From NCBI GenBank assembly GCA_004554245.1, contig SFND01000021.1:18107-82106 (forward strand): DNA of 64,000 bases. The letters are read 5' to 3'. The notes under the pieces are model-generated. The model did no database searches. It was not told the origin of the DNA and saw nothing but the letters and a program-made list of their open reading frames with translations. Shown piece by piece: positions 26,686-34,925 of the stretch; positions within the stretch are counted from its first letter, which is position 1; every line of letters begins with the position of its first letter. The DNA is from Oribacterium sp. Its GTDB lineage: Bacteria; Bacillota_A; Clostridia; Lachnospirales; Lachnospiraceae. The translations under genes and the position numbers were made by a program.

Positions 26686-27455
26686 TTAACTCCTTCGCTC
26701 TCCGCCCAGTAGTCGAAGCCATGCAGATAACGTGTCTTCTCATAGCACAGCACATATTTTGACAGGGCCGTATATTCTGCCGCAGACGGCAGAATCGTAT
26801 TCCGGACGATGTCCGGCAGAAACTCAGTAAACTTCACTTCCATGACGGTCTTCCCCGGCTCCAGTACCGGAAGCGTCGGCAAGTCCGGATCGAAGATATC
26901 CTCACGGAGGATCGCTGCACGGACATCATTATCGAAGGTCACGCGCACCGTGCCCGCCTCCATGATAAAGGGCTCCCGATCATAATCCACGATGACGCGC
27001 GGACGCATCACGTGCGATACACACTCCACATAGAATTCCCTGCAGAGCGGTGCCGGATGATGCAGCAGAAACGCATACTTCCCTTGGAGGATCTGTGTGA
27101 CCTCCTCCCGTGTCAGCCTCGCCGATTCCTTAAAAATATACTGCCCGGACTTCCGCTTCCGCTCGAGATGAATCACATCCTCCTTACAGTTATAGATGCG
27201 GATCCGGTACTTCTGCCGTTCCATCACGCCCATGTCCTTCTCTTCATACGCGGAGTTCCAGTAATCATCGAAGTAGAGACTCCGGATCAGATACTGCCCG
27301 TTCACGGCATGCGGATCCAGCTGAAACAGCGGTCGCATCCGGGTTTTGAGAAGCTCGCGCTCCCCCTCATTTATGAGGAATTTCAGCTCATGGCGGAAGG
27401 GCTTCGTCGAGCGCTTCGGCATGTCGATCATCCTTTTCAGCTTCCACGCGTTCAT
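26682..27455 (-). CDS. VTC-domain (polyphosphate polymerase fold) protein
   Basis: This protein of about 257 residues has the triphosphate-tunnel-type VTC domain. Basic and acidic tunnel residues recur in RHELKFLIN, IRSLYFDDYW, RQKYRIRIYN, HLERKRKSGQ and VMEVKFTEFLPD. In yeast Vtc4 this fold makes polyphosphate from ATP. The bacterial relatives are mostly untested, so a role as polyphosphate polymerase or nucleotide hydrolase is inference. The ATG lies one base after the CotH stop; an upstream TTG in the same frame is possible. It overlaps DUF4956. Confidence 0.88.
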   Translation of the reverse strand: MNAWKLKRMIDMPKRSTKPFRHELKFLINEGERELLKTRMRPLFQLDPHAVNGQYLIRSLYFDDYWNSAYEEKDMGVMERQKYRIRIYNCKEDVIHLERKRKSGQYIFKESARLTREEVTQILQGKYAFLLHHPAPLCREFYVECVSHVMRPRVIVDYDREPFIMEAGTVRVTFDNDVRAAILREDIFDPDLPTLPVLEPGKTVMEVKFTEFLPDIVRNTILPSAAEYTALSKYVLCYEKTRYLHGFDYWAESEGVK

Positions 27456-27456
27456 A

Positions 27457-29355
27457 TCACCCAAGATTCCCTTCTTCTACGATATCCTCTGAAATCGTAC
27501 CATCTGCATTCACATAAAAGCACTTCGTACCGTACACTTTTCCATTCTCCGTCACATAGTAATCAAACGCGTCCTGTGTATGCCCCGCTTCATCGCGGAC
27601 ACTTACCTTCAGGAAGTACTGTCCTGCCGGCAGCATATCGGTCGTCCATTCCGGCCATGCGCCATCATAGGACGCCAGCTCTTCTGTACCATCACTGTTT
27701 CGAGTGATGCTCGCGTGATACAGGAGAGCACCCTCCCGGAAGGCATAGGATGGATCCCATACGATCCGCAGCTTCCCCTGTCCATCCGGCTCCGGCACGC
27801 CGATATAGAACGGCATCGGTTTATCGAGAGATGCCCGGTACGACTGGTACGCCTCTTCGACGTTTCGGTAGATGTTTTCGCTTAGTGTATCATACTGTGC
27901 TTCCGTAAGCGGGGCGTTCATGATATCCGGCTGCTGATAAACATAGTTTTTCACAACCGCCGCATAGCGCCCGGCCATGCTCGTCATATGCTCCTTCGTC
28001 AGCACATGCGTACGCAGATCCTCGATGGCTTCATCAAGCACACTTCGAAAATGCGTCGACTGCAGACAGCGCCGGAACAGGATATTGCCCCAGTAGTTGG
28101 AGATACCACGTTGCCAGCTGCTGTTTTCGCTGCGTCCGGTCAGCGCGTGCTGCTCATAAAACAGTGCACCATCAAAATCCCATGAGAGAATATAGAAGCG
28201 ATCGACGTTTTTCGGACTGTAGATATAGAAATTCCGGTTCTCAGAATCCGAATTTCCCATCAGGATCTGGAACGCCATCCAGTAGGCGATATTCTCCTCA
28301 TCGAGCCAGTCCGACAGCAGCTGGTCTGCATTCACAGAATAATCATTGATTTCCTCCAGCATACGGATCAGCTTGCTGTGATCATGATCTCCCTTGATTT
28401 CCAGTAATTTTTCAAAGGCTTTCTGATCAAAATCCGGATCCGTCTCCAGCCGGATCGTATCTTCCTGGCGATAGAATTCGAAGAAATTCACCTTATAAAG
28501 CTGACCATAGCGGTCGAGCCCGTGGGCACGTAAAGCCGTTTTATTGAGCTGCTCCACCTGCGTATAGAGCCCGTAATCCTGGAAGGTCTCATTGGCTGGG
28601 TCGTCCGTCTGGTCCTTCACATAGAGATGGACGAACTGGGTGCGCAGCGAGATGAGCTGCGGGATCTCCTTCAGAAGATCGAAGGCCATCTTATTTCGAT
28701 AGCGTAGCCCATCCGTCATATGCTTATTCAGCGCAATCGTCTGCTGTCCGCGCCAGCTTCCATGCTCATCCTTCAGCCGGATCTTATAATTTTTCTGAGA
28801 ATACTTACTCGATGTCTGCCCGCGAATCTGGACGGTCGCATTCGGCGCACTTTCTCCGAAGCCGAGTTCACCGGCCACCGGTCCGTTTTCATCGCCGACC
28901 TGCAGCAGTCCCTCTACCTGGTAGCGGTCGACCCCCATCGCCTCATAGTCATATGCCGAGTAGCTGTTGATGTCTGCCCAGCTGTGATCCGTGTTGTCGC
29001 CGGCATTACCCCGACGCACCGTGAGGTACATCGTGACCACCGAGTCCTCCACATCGTTTTCATACAGCGTCTTTTTATCTTCGAGATGCGGAATCGCGGC
29101 GGCCGTTTCGACAGAGATATCCCCGGCCGCTGTATCCGTCGTCTGCCCGCTGCCCGCTGCTGTCGAAGCGGCGACATCCTCCCCGGTTTTTCTGTGCGCT
29201 GTCTCTGCCGCTTTTTTCGTCGCCGATGCCTCTTCGTGTACATGCTGTCCAGAAAGAGCAGCGTTATAGACGGCACCACCCACCGACAGTGCCAGCAGCA
29301 GAACGATGATCAGCAGCATCGACCCAACATTTTTCCATTTTAAGAAATCTCGCAT
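27457..29355 (-). CDS. CotH-type kinase, membrane-anchored and extracellular
   Basis: This 632-residue protein has one N-terminal membrane helix (about 11-32), an Ala/Thr-rich linker and then a CotH kinase domain. Signature pieces are RGQTSSKYSQKNYKIRL (about residue 178), GNSDSENRNFYIYSP (about 382), with Asp and Asn as candidate catalytic and metal ligands, and WDFDGALF (about 407). A beta-rich tail ends the protein. CotH phosphorylates spore coat proteins in Bacillus; the substrate here is unknown. It overlaps pelG by 16 bases and has GGAGG at its start. Confidence 0.9.
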   Translation of the reverse strand: MRDFLKWKNVGSMLLIIVLLLALSVGGAVYNAALSGQHVHEEASATKKAAETAHRKTGEDVAASTAAGSGQTTDTAAGDISVETAAAIPHLEDKKTLYENDVEDSVVTMYLTVRRGNAGDNTDHSWADINSYSAYDYEAMGVDRYQVEGLLQVGDENGPVAGELGFGESAPNATVQIRGQTSSKYSQKNYKIRLKDEHGSWRGQQTIALNKHMTDGLRYRNKMAFDLLKEIPQLISLRTQFVHLYVKDQTDDPANETFQDYGLYTQVEQLNKTALRAHGLDRYGQLYKVNFFEFYRQEDTIRLETDPDFDQKAFEKLLEIKGDHDHSKLIRMLEEINDYSVNADQLLSDWLDEENIAYWMAFQILMGNSDSENRNFYIYSPKNVDRFYILSWDFDGALFYEQHALTGRSENSSWQRGISNYWGNILFRRCLQSTHFRSVLDEAIEDLRTHVLTKEHMTSMAGRYAAVVKNYVYQQPDIMNAPLTEAQYDTLSENIYRNVEEAYQSYRASLDKPMPFYIGVPEPDGQGKLRIVWDPSYAFREGALLYHASITRNSDGTEELASYDGAWPEWTTDMLPAGQYFLKVSVRDEAGHTQDAFDYYVTENGKVYGTKCFYVNADGTISEDIVEEGNLG

Positions 29356-30794
29356 AATACCTCCAGTCGTTCATGAAGCCAGGTGAAAAATCCGTGCTTC
29401 CGCTCTGCCACAAAGGGCTGCGTACTCAGAATATGGTAGGGAAGGCGCCTGGTGTAGGTATTGAGCCGAACCCAGGATACACAGAAATAGACCATGCCGC
29501 CGATGGCAAAGGCGAAGCCCACGTAACGGCTCGGCAGCCGAAGCGCCAGGAGGGAGCCGATGGTCGTCACCAGAGCATAGCTGATACTGGCGATGCCGGC
29601 CCCCTTATAATCGGTGAAATACAGCAGCATGAGCATCAGCACGTTGCCTACCGCATAGAGTCCATAGCCGACACAGAGGATACGGAAATAGCCATCCATG
29701 AGGGCATCAAAACCGAGTGGCAGTGCATGCAGGACGAGCGTTCCGAGTGAGATCGCGATGGCCGTCGTATACAGCTGACGCTTCGCGGTGTAGGCAAGCT
29801 CCCGCTCCATGACATACATCATCTCCTGCTCCGCCAGCTGAATCTCCGTGATCGAGCCCCGACCGTTAAAAAGATCATAGTAGGCACGATATTTCGGATA
29901 AAAATTCACTTCCACCGAAGCGACGAAGTTGATGGTCGTCACCAGAATCGTCATAAATGCATAGAGCGCAGCAACATCATGCTGCGGTGCCCCGTAAAAC
30001 AGCCCCTGAATCTGTTCTCCGATATCCGGTCGGCACCAGGCGATCACGAGATGTGAAAAAAGTCCGATGTTCAGCATGAAGCCGTTTGCACTCAGCCAGC
30101 GGTACTGCTCCATCCAGTCCAGAAACTCGAAGTAGTATCCGCTTCCCTGCGGAAAAAAGGCATTCAGCAGGAGATAATTCAGGATCATCATCACGCCATA
30201 GCCGAGAATCACACTCAGCAGCAGGACCTCCAGCCGCGCACCGAAAAGGCGACAGCCGAAGGCGGCCGCGAGAAAGCTGAGTCCGATGGCCAGCAGATAG
30301 CTGAGCAGTATCCCCTTATAATCCTTGATGGCGGTCATATAATGCATCTCTGTCCAGACCACCACAAGCTCCATAAAAAACAGGAAGTTCAGGATGATCT
30401 CTCCGATGCTGATTCCCGCCATGCAGAGGAAGGTGCCATACAGCACGGCCCCCAGTGGCAGCAGCAGTGCCAGCACGCCTTTCAGGGAAGGCATAACCCG
30501 TCGCTCATTATTTGTATAGAGCATATCGGAAATATAGCGGGAGAGCGTCAATGAAACATAACCGGTCAATACGAGCGAACCGAGCAGTGCATAGGTGATC
30601 ATCGCATTCAGCAGCTCCCGCTGATGTGCATCGAGGCCGAAATACTGTCCGATAAAGCCGATGCCCATGAGAAAACATACGCCCAGAAGCATCGGGCCGG
30701 CCGTCACCAGTCCGGTATAGCCATAGGCCCGCATCAGCTTCAGAATTCCCTGCTGCTTAAATAATTTCTTTAATTCGAAACCGATTCCTGCCAC
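29340..30794 (-). CDS. pelG: PelG-like exopolysaccharide exporter
   Basis: This 484-residue membrane protein has about twelve helices and belongs to the MOP/MATE-like superfamily. It starts MAGIGFELKKLF, as PelG proteins do, and has the conserved TEMHYMTAIKDYKGILLSY segment. In Pel systems PelG is taken to move the polymer across the membrane. The start is GTG and the gene overlaps pelF by 25 bases. Its downstream neighbour CotH overlaps it by 16 bases. Confidence 0.92.
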   Translation of the reverse strand: MAGIGFELKKLFKQQGILKLMRAYGYTGLVTAGPMLLGVCFLMGIGFIGQYFGLDAHQRELLNAMITYALLGSLVLTGYVSLTLSRYISDMLYTNNERRVMPSLKGVLALLLPLGAVLYGTFLCMAGISIGEIILNFLFFMELVVVWTEMHYMTAIKDYKGILLSYLLAIGLSFLAAAFGCRLFGARLEVLLLSVILGYGVMMILNYLLLNAFFPQGSGYYFEFLDWMEQYRWLSANGFMLNIGLFSHLVIAWCRPDIGEQIQGLFYGAPQHDVAALYAFMTILVTTINFVASVEVNFYPKYRAYYDLFNGRGSITEIQLAEQEMMYVMERELAYTAKRQLYTTAIAISLGTLVLHALPLGFDALMDGYFRILCVGYGLYAVGNVLMLMLLYFTDYKGAGIASISYALVTTIGSLLALRLPSRYVGFAFAIGGMVYFCVSWVRLNTYTRRLPYHILSTQPFVAERKHGFFTWLHERLEVLCEIS

Positions 30795-32197
30795 TTTTCG
30801 TTTACCTCATCATACATCGCACGGTATTTTTCCATCATCATCTCCTGTCGGAAATAGTGTTCTGCGCGCTGCTGCCCGGCCCGCCCCATCTCCAGGCGTT
30901 TTTCATCATCACGACACATCCACTCCAGCGCATCCGCGAGGGCCTGCCGGTTCATCGGCGGCACACAGTAGCCGGCCGGACCGTAGGGATCATATACTCC
31001 GCCTCTGATCAGTTCACGGCAGCAGCCGACATCGGTCGTAACCGCCGGACGTCCGGCCGCAAACGATTCGAGCACCGACAGTGGCTGGCCCTCTGAAATG
31101 GAGGTCAGGACCGTGAAATCGATCTGCTCCATGTACTTCACGACATCCACCTGACCGACGAAGCTGAGCGTTTCCAGGCGAAGCTCATGCACGAGGGCAT
31201 GACACTCCGCCGCATACTCCTCGTCATCGACCCCACCCAGGATGTGCAGCCGCGTATTCGGCACCCGCATCGTCAGCTCCTTATAGGCATAGATCAGGGT
31301 TTTGACATCCTTGATGGCAGCAATTCGGATCACCGCTGCGATATCGATCATACCGTTTTTCTTTTTCATGGGAATCCTGGAAAAACGTGCATAATTTATG
31401 CCGTTTCCGATGACGCGGCACTTCTCCGGTGCCGCCCCCAGTTCGATCTGCGTATCCTTCGCGCGCTGAAACAGCGAGGTGATCACCGTCGCCTGCTGAT
31501 AGACTGCATCGGAAAGCATATAGAAAAACTTTATCCACTGACGCTTGAAGGTCGGGAGGACCCAGCCCGCGCGGATGATCTCCTCTTCCCGCTCACGGCT
31601 GTAAATACCGTGCTCCGTGAGCACCAGCGGCTTCTTCTTCACGATGCTCGCCATCGTTGCAAGAATTCCGCCATAGCCGGTGCAGATCGTGTGATACATG
31701 TCGGCTTCTGGGATCGGCTGGGACAGCAGATACAGTACCGGCAGCAGCATGGAGCGGATCGTATGGAAGGTATCTGAAAAGGCGGCATACGGATACTGCT
31801 CCGTACACAGCTTCGTCAGAATATCGAGAAAGGCTTCGCTCATGAGAAAGGCCCCCGGCTTTATCTGCTTCGTCTGGTACAGATCACACAGCACATGCCA
31901 GTCCGGATGTGCGCAGTCCATCAGTGCCTGCAGCGCCGCTATCTCCTCTTCCTTAAAATGATAACGATGATCCTGCTCGATGCGCACCTTCAGCGCATCG
32001 TCCAGAAATACCTCATGGATCTCGACCACATTTTCCGGCGGCTGCACGAAGAACTTTCCCTGATCCTTATGATAGGCGCCGATGACCCAGAGCACGAATT
32101 CTGTTTCCGGCATCTGCTGTATGTAATTATGCATCCAGCTGGAAACACCGCCGTGTGTATAGGGGTAGCTTCCCTCCAGAATAAGACAAATGCGCAT
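30770..32197 (-). CDS. pelF: PelF-like GT4 glycosyltransferase
   Basis: This 475-residue cytoplasmic glycosyltransferase polymerises UDP-sugars (UDP-GlcNAc/GalNAc in Pel). It has MRICLILEGSYPYTHGGVSSW at the N terminus, typical of PelF, and the GT-B donor-site motif SEGQPLSVLESFAAGRPAV near residue 382, with the EX7E glutamates. The start has AGGAGAAACT in front. It starts 11 bases after the DUF2194 stop. Confidence 0.94.
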   Translation of the reverse strand: MRICLILEGSYPYTHGGVSSWMHNYIQQMPETEFVLWVIGAYHKDQGKFFVQPPENVVEIHEVFLDDALKVRIEQDHRYHFKEEEIAALQALMDCAHPDWHVLCDLYQTKQIKPGAFLMSEAFLDILTKLCTEQYPYAAFSDTFHTIRSMLLPVLYLLSQPIPEADMYHTICTGYGGILATMASIVKKKPLVLTEHGIYSREREEEIIRAGWVLPTFKRQWIKFFYMLSDAVYQQATVITSLFQRAKDTQIELGAAPEKCRVIGNGINYARFSRIPMKKKNGMIDIAAVIRIAAIKDVKTLIYAYKELTMRVPNTRLHILGGVDDEEYAAECHALVHELRLETLSFVGQVDVVKYMEQIDFTVLTSISEGQPLSVLESFAAGRPAVTTDVGCCRELIRGGVYDPYGPAGYCVPPMNRQALADALEWMCRDDEKRLEMGRAGQQRAEHYFRQEMMMEKYRAMYDEVNEKWQESVSN

Positions 32198-32208
32198 AGT
32201 TTCTCCTG

Positions 32209-34035
32209 TTATTTTCCACGCTGCATCCTTACTTCCCTTCCCGTCGTATGCAGAAGGTACAGATTTCCTGTGAGATGCTCGAGCGTACCGCCCTCCAGCT
32301 CCGTGATCCTGCCCTCGTTGACACGTACCAGGAAATAATCATCGTCCGTCACCCCGCCGAGGCGCAGGCCAATGCTGTCGTCCGTCACGGTCCGTTCGAC
32401 CGAAACACCACTGAAGCGCTGCACCGCTGCCGCCATCCCGCTGCCGGTCACATGCCGGATCGGTGGTGCCGCCCGGTTCAGCCACTCGATATACGCTGTA
32501 AGCCGGTCCTTCAGGGTCGCCCAGCCGAGTGCCGCCCCGCGGTCTTCATCGAGAAGATCATCTGGATGCATGAAGTGAGAATTCACGAGATGCATATTGA
32601 GCTCTGAAAACGCCGAGAGGCGCATGGACTCATCCAGGACGCAGGAGGAAATGATACGCGGCGTCTCGACCACCCCATCCTCTGCGACCTCAAACTCCTG
32701 ATCATAGCCGCTTTCACCCGGGAGATAACAGCTCGCAATCGCCCGGATGTTCCGGAATCGCTGTCCGATCAGTGCACGTCCCTCCGGTGATAAAACGTTC
32801 GATGGCGGCACATAGACCTGCAGCTTCGTATTCGGAAACAGTCCCTCGGAGAAATCCTTCACTTCCGTCATCGCCTTTGCCATGGCGTCGGTGGATGTCC
32901 AGTTGTGATAGCCGAGGTCGACCGAATACTGAAAATCCGGTCCGCACAGTGGCTGGTGGTTGTAGCCATGATAGCCGAGCTCGCCGCCCTCATCAAGCAG
33001 CATGTTGCCATAATAGCTGTAATCGGAAATGACCGTGTTTCGCTCCACCTCTCCATCCGTTTCATCATCATAATTCTCGATGATGAGACCTGTGAACGGG
33101 ATACTGTACTTCCGGCAGAGCTCTGCGACATCCGGCCACCAGACCTGGGAATAAAATTCTTGGATATCCATCTGATAATCGCGTTTTACATACTGACCAT
33201 CGCCCATCGGGACCGGTGACGGCCAGTCATCGAGGTAAAAGGCGGAAGCATTGATCACCGGATAGATGCAGACATCCTCGAGAAGACTGTAGGCAGAAGC
33301 ATAGATGCCACGTGTGCTCTTCTCACAGTAAGCCAGGTTACAGAAGACGAAACGACCTTCACCGTACGCACGGGACCAGATCAGCGGCACCCGCTCATCC
33401 GAAGTACTGGCATATAGGATGCACTGATCATCCAGACCGACATTCATGGCCGCTTCATATGGATCATCGAAGGTATAGATCCGGTCGGCCCCCAGCATAA
33501 ACGTATCCAGCGCTCGAAAATCCGGCACCATTTTAAAATCATAGCCGGAATCGAGAATCCCGAGATGATTCTGAATCGCAGAAAACGCATGTGTTTTCTC
33601 TACCGGCATGCCGAAAAGAACACGGCCACCAGACTGTACCCAGTCGCAAAGCGAGAGAAGCTGATTCCCGAGCGGTGTCACATCCGGTAAGAGAAGCACC
33701 ACGGTCCGGAAGTCATCGAAATCGAGGATCGTCTCCTGCGCCCGCACGTCCTGGACCTGATAGCTGATCCGCATATCCGTAAGCATCTGCTCATACTCTG
33801 CGCGTGCAGACATACTGTTCATGTTCTGGCTGTTGACAAGTAGAAGACACTCGGCCGTTTCGCTGAGTGGCTTGTTTACGAGCGTCTGTTCCGCCGAAAG
33901 CAGTTTCGTCCCACGCTCGGTGCCCTCATATGTGATGCCCCTTCGTTCCATGAGAAGCAGACAGAAGATCGCGAAAAAGCCGATAAACACGCGAAAGACG
34001 GCATGAAATCGATATGTATTCCCGTTCTTTTTCAT
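32209..34035 (-). CDS. DUF2194 polysaccharide deacetylase-like protein (PelA deacetylase role)
   Basis: This 608-residue protein is membrane-anchored by one N-terminal helix (about 12-29). An amidotransferase-like region (to about 240) is followed by a deacetylase-fold domain: YLDDWPSPVP near residue 267 supplies Asp residues, and GYHGYNHQP near 355 gives the His pair of the NodB-type metal site. In Gram-positive pel loci a stand-alone deacetylase replaces the two-domain PelA; DUF2194 probably fills that role. The ATG overlaps the PelE-like stop (ATGA), with GGAGGAG upstream. Confidence 0.87.
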   Translation of the reverse strand: MKKNGNTYRFHAVFRVFIGFFAIFCLLLMERRGITYEGTERGTKLLSAEQTLVNKPLSETAECLLLVNSQNMNSMSARAEYEQMLTDMRISYQVQDVRAQETILDFDDFRTVVLLLPDVTPLGNQLLSLCDWVQSGGRVLFGMPVEKTHAFSAIQNHLGILDSGYDFKMVPDFRALDTFMLGADRIYTFDDPYEAAMNVGLDDQCILYASTSDERVPLIWSRAYGEGRFVFCNLAYCEKSTRGIYASAYSLLEDVCIYPVINASAFYLDDWPSPVPMGDGQYVKRDYQMDIQEFYSQVWWPDVAELCRKYSIPFTGLIIENYDDETDGEVERNTVISDYSYYGNMLLDEGGELGYHGYNHQPLCGPDFQYSVDLGYHNWTSTDAMAKAMTEVKDFSEGLFPNTKLQVYVPPSNVLSPEGRALIGQRFRNIRAIASCYLPGESGYDQEFEVAEDGVVETPRIISSCVLDESMRLSAFSELNMHLVNSHFMHPDDLLDEDRGAALGWATLKDRLTAYIEWLNRAAPPIRHVTGSGMAAAVQRFSGVSVERTVTDDSIGLRLGGVTDDDYFLVRVNEGRITELEGGTLEHLTGNLYLLHTTGREVRMQRGK

Positions 34036-34925
34036 CCGGTCTCCTCCCAGAACTGAATCACGCGACGAAGCCGACTGGAAAGGTAGCATCCGCTCGTCTT
34101 CAGCTTTTCGATATACGCGGTGAATGCTGCACCCATATGAAGCTCATAGTAGTAGCGTAGGCGGAGCATCATCGTTTCCTCCCGTTCCGGCCAGCGTGTC
34201 TCCATCTGTACGAGCCACTGCTCTGCCTGGTCATAATTCTTCGAGTACATCAGGCTCCGAATGAGTGCCCGTACATCTTCGATGCGCATTTCCTTCTGTA
34301 TGCGTTCCTTGAGAAGTGTCACGTAACGCGTACGCTGGATCCGGAGATTTTCACCTTCGGCCAGTGCATTTCGGAGGTACTCATCCAGGGTATCGATATA
34401 GTCCGCCAGCACCTCCGCATCCTCCGGATGCTCCTCATGTGCTTTACTCAGCTTCTGAAGGCGCAGGTCATAGTTCTTCAGAAGCTCTGAAAGTGCCGTC
34501 GTCGCGTAATGAACGACCTCCACATCCGCATTATCCTTCGCCTGATGCAGCACATAGCTCATATCGGAAGCGCCATGCAGGAGAATCTCCAGCATCGCGT
34601 TTCGACGCACACCAGCGTCATTCAGGATGAGCGCATCCTGCAGCGGCAACGCCTCTCCTGATTCCTGATCGACATCCGGTGTACTCTTCTCACTTACAAG
34701 ATCCTTGCGCATCGCCTCCAGGTTCCTGTTCTTCGATCCTGTAAGGCCGTTGACATTGACCCAGGACACAAGCAGGGTCAGTACCGGACCGAATACCGGC
34801 ACGAACACACAGATCGGGAGCAGCATAACATCCGCTTCCAGGATACGGAAGCGCAGCAGAAAATAAAAGCCCACGCAGACCAGCAGATGCAGCAGCAGGA
34901 ACAGTACGGCGAGCCCCGGCGTCAT
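34032..34925 (-). CDS. pelE: PelE-like membrane/TPR protein
   Basis: This 297-residue protein has two N-terminal membrane helices (about 5-24 and 32-55), a basic linker, then an all-helical region. The PLQDALILNDAGVRRNAMLEI segment and TPR-like helices match PelE, a scaffold that joins PelD to the transferase complex. The sequence is less conserved than pelF or pelG, so the assignment rests also on size, topology and place between pelD and the deacetylase. It overlaps both neighbours by 4 bases. Confidence 0.75.
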   Translation of the reverse strand: MTPGLAVLFLLLHLLVCVGFYFLLRFRILEADVMLLPICVFVPVFGPVLTLLVSWVNVNGLTGSKNRNLEAMRKDLVSEKSTPDVDQESGEALPLQDALILNDAGVRRNAMLEILLHGASDMSYVLHQAKDNADVEVVHYATTALSELLKNYDLRLQKLSKAHEEHPEDAEVLADYIDTLDEYLRNALAEGENLRIQRTRYVTLLKERIQKEMRIEDVRALIRSLMYSKNYDQAEQWLVQMETRWPEREETMMLRLRYYYELHMGAAFTAYIEKLKTSGCYLSSRLRRVIQFWEETG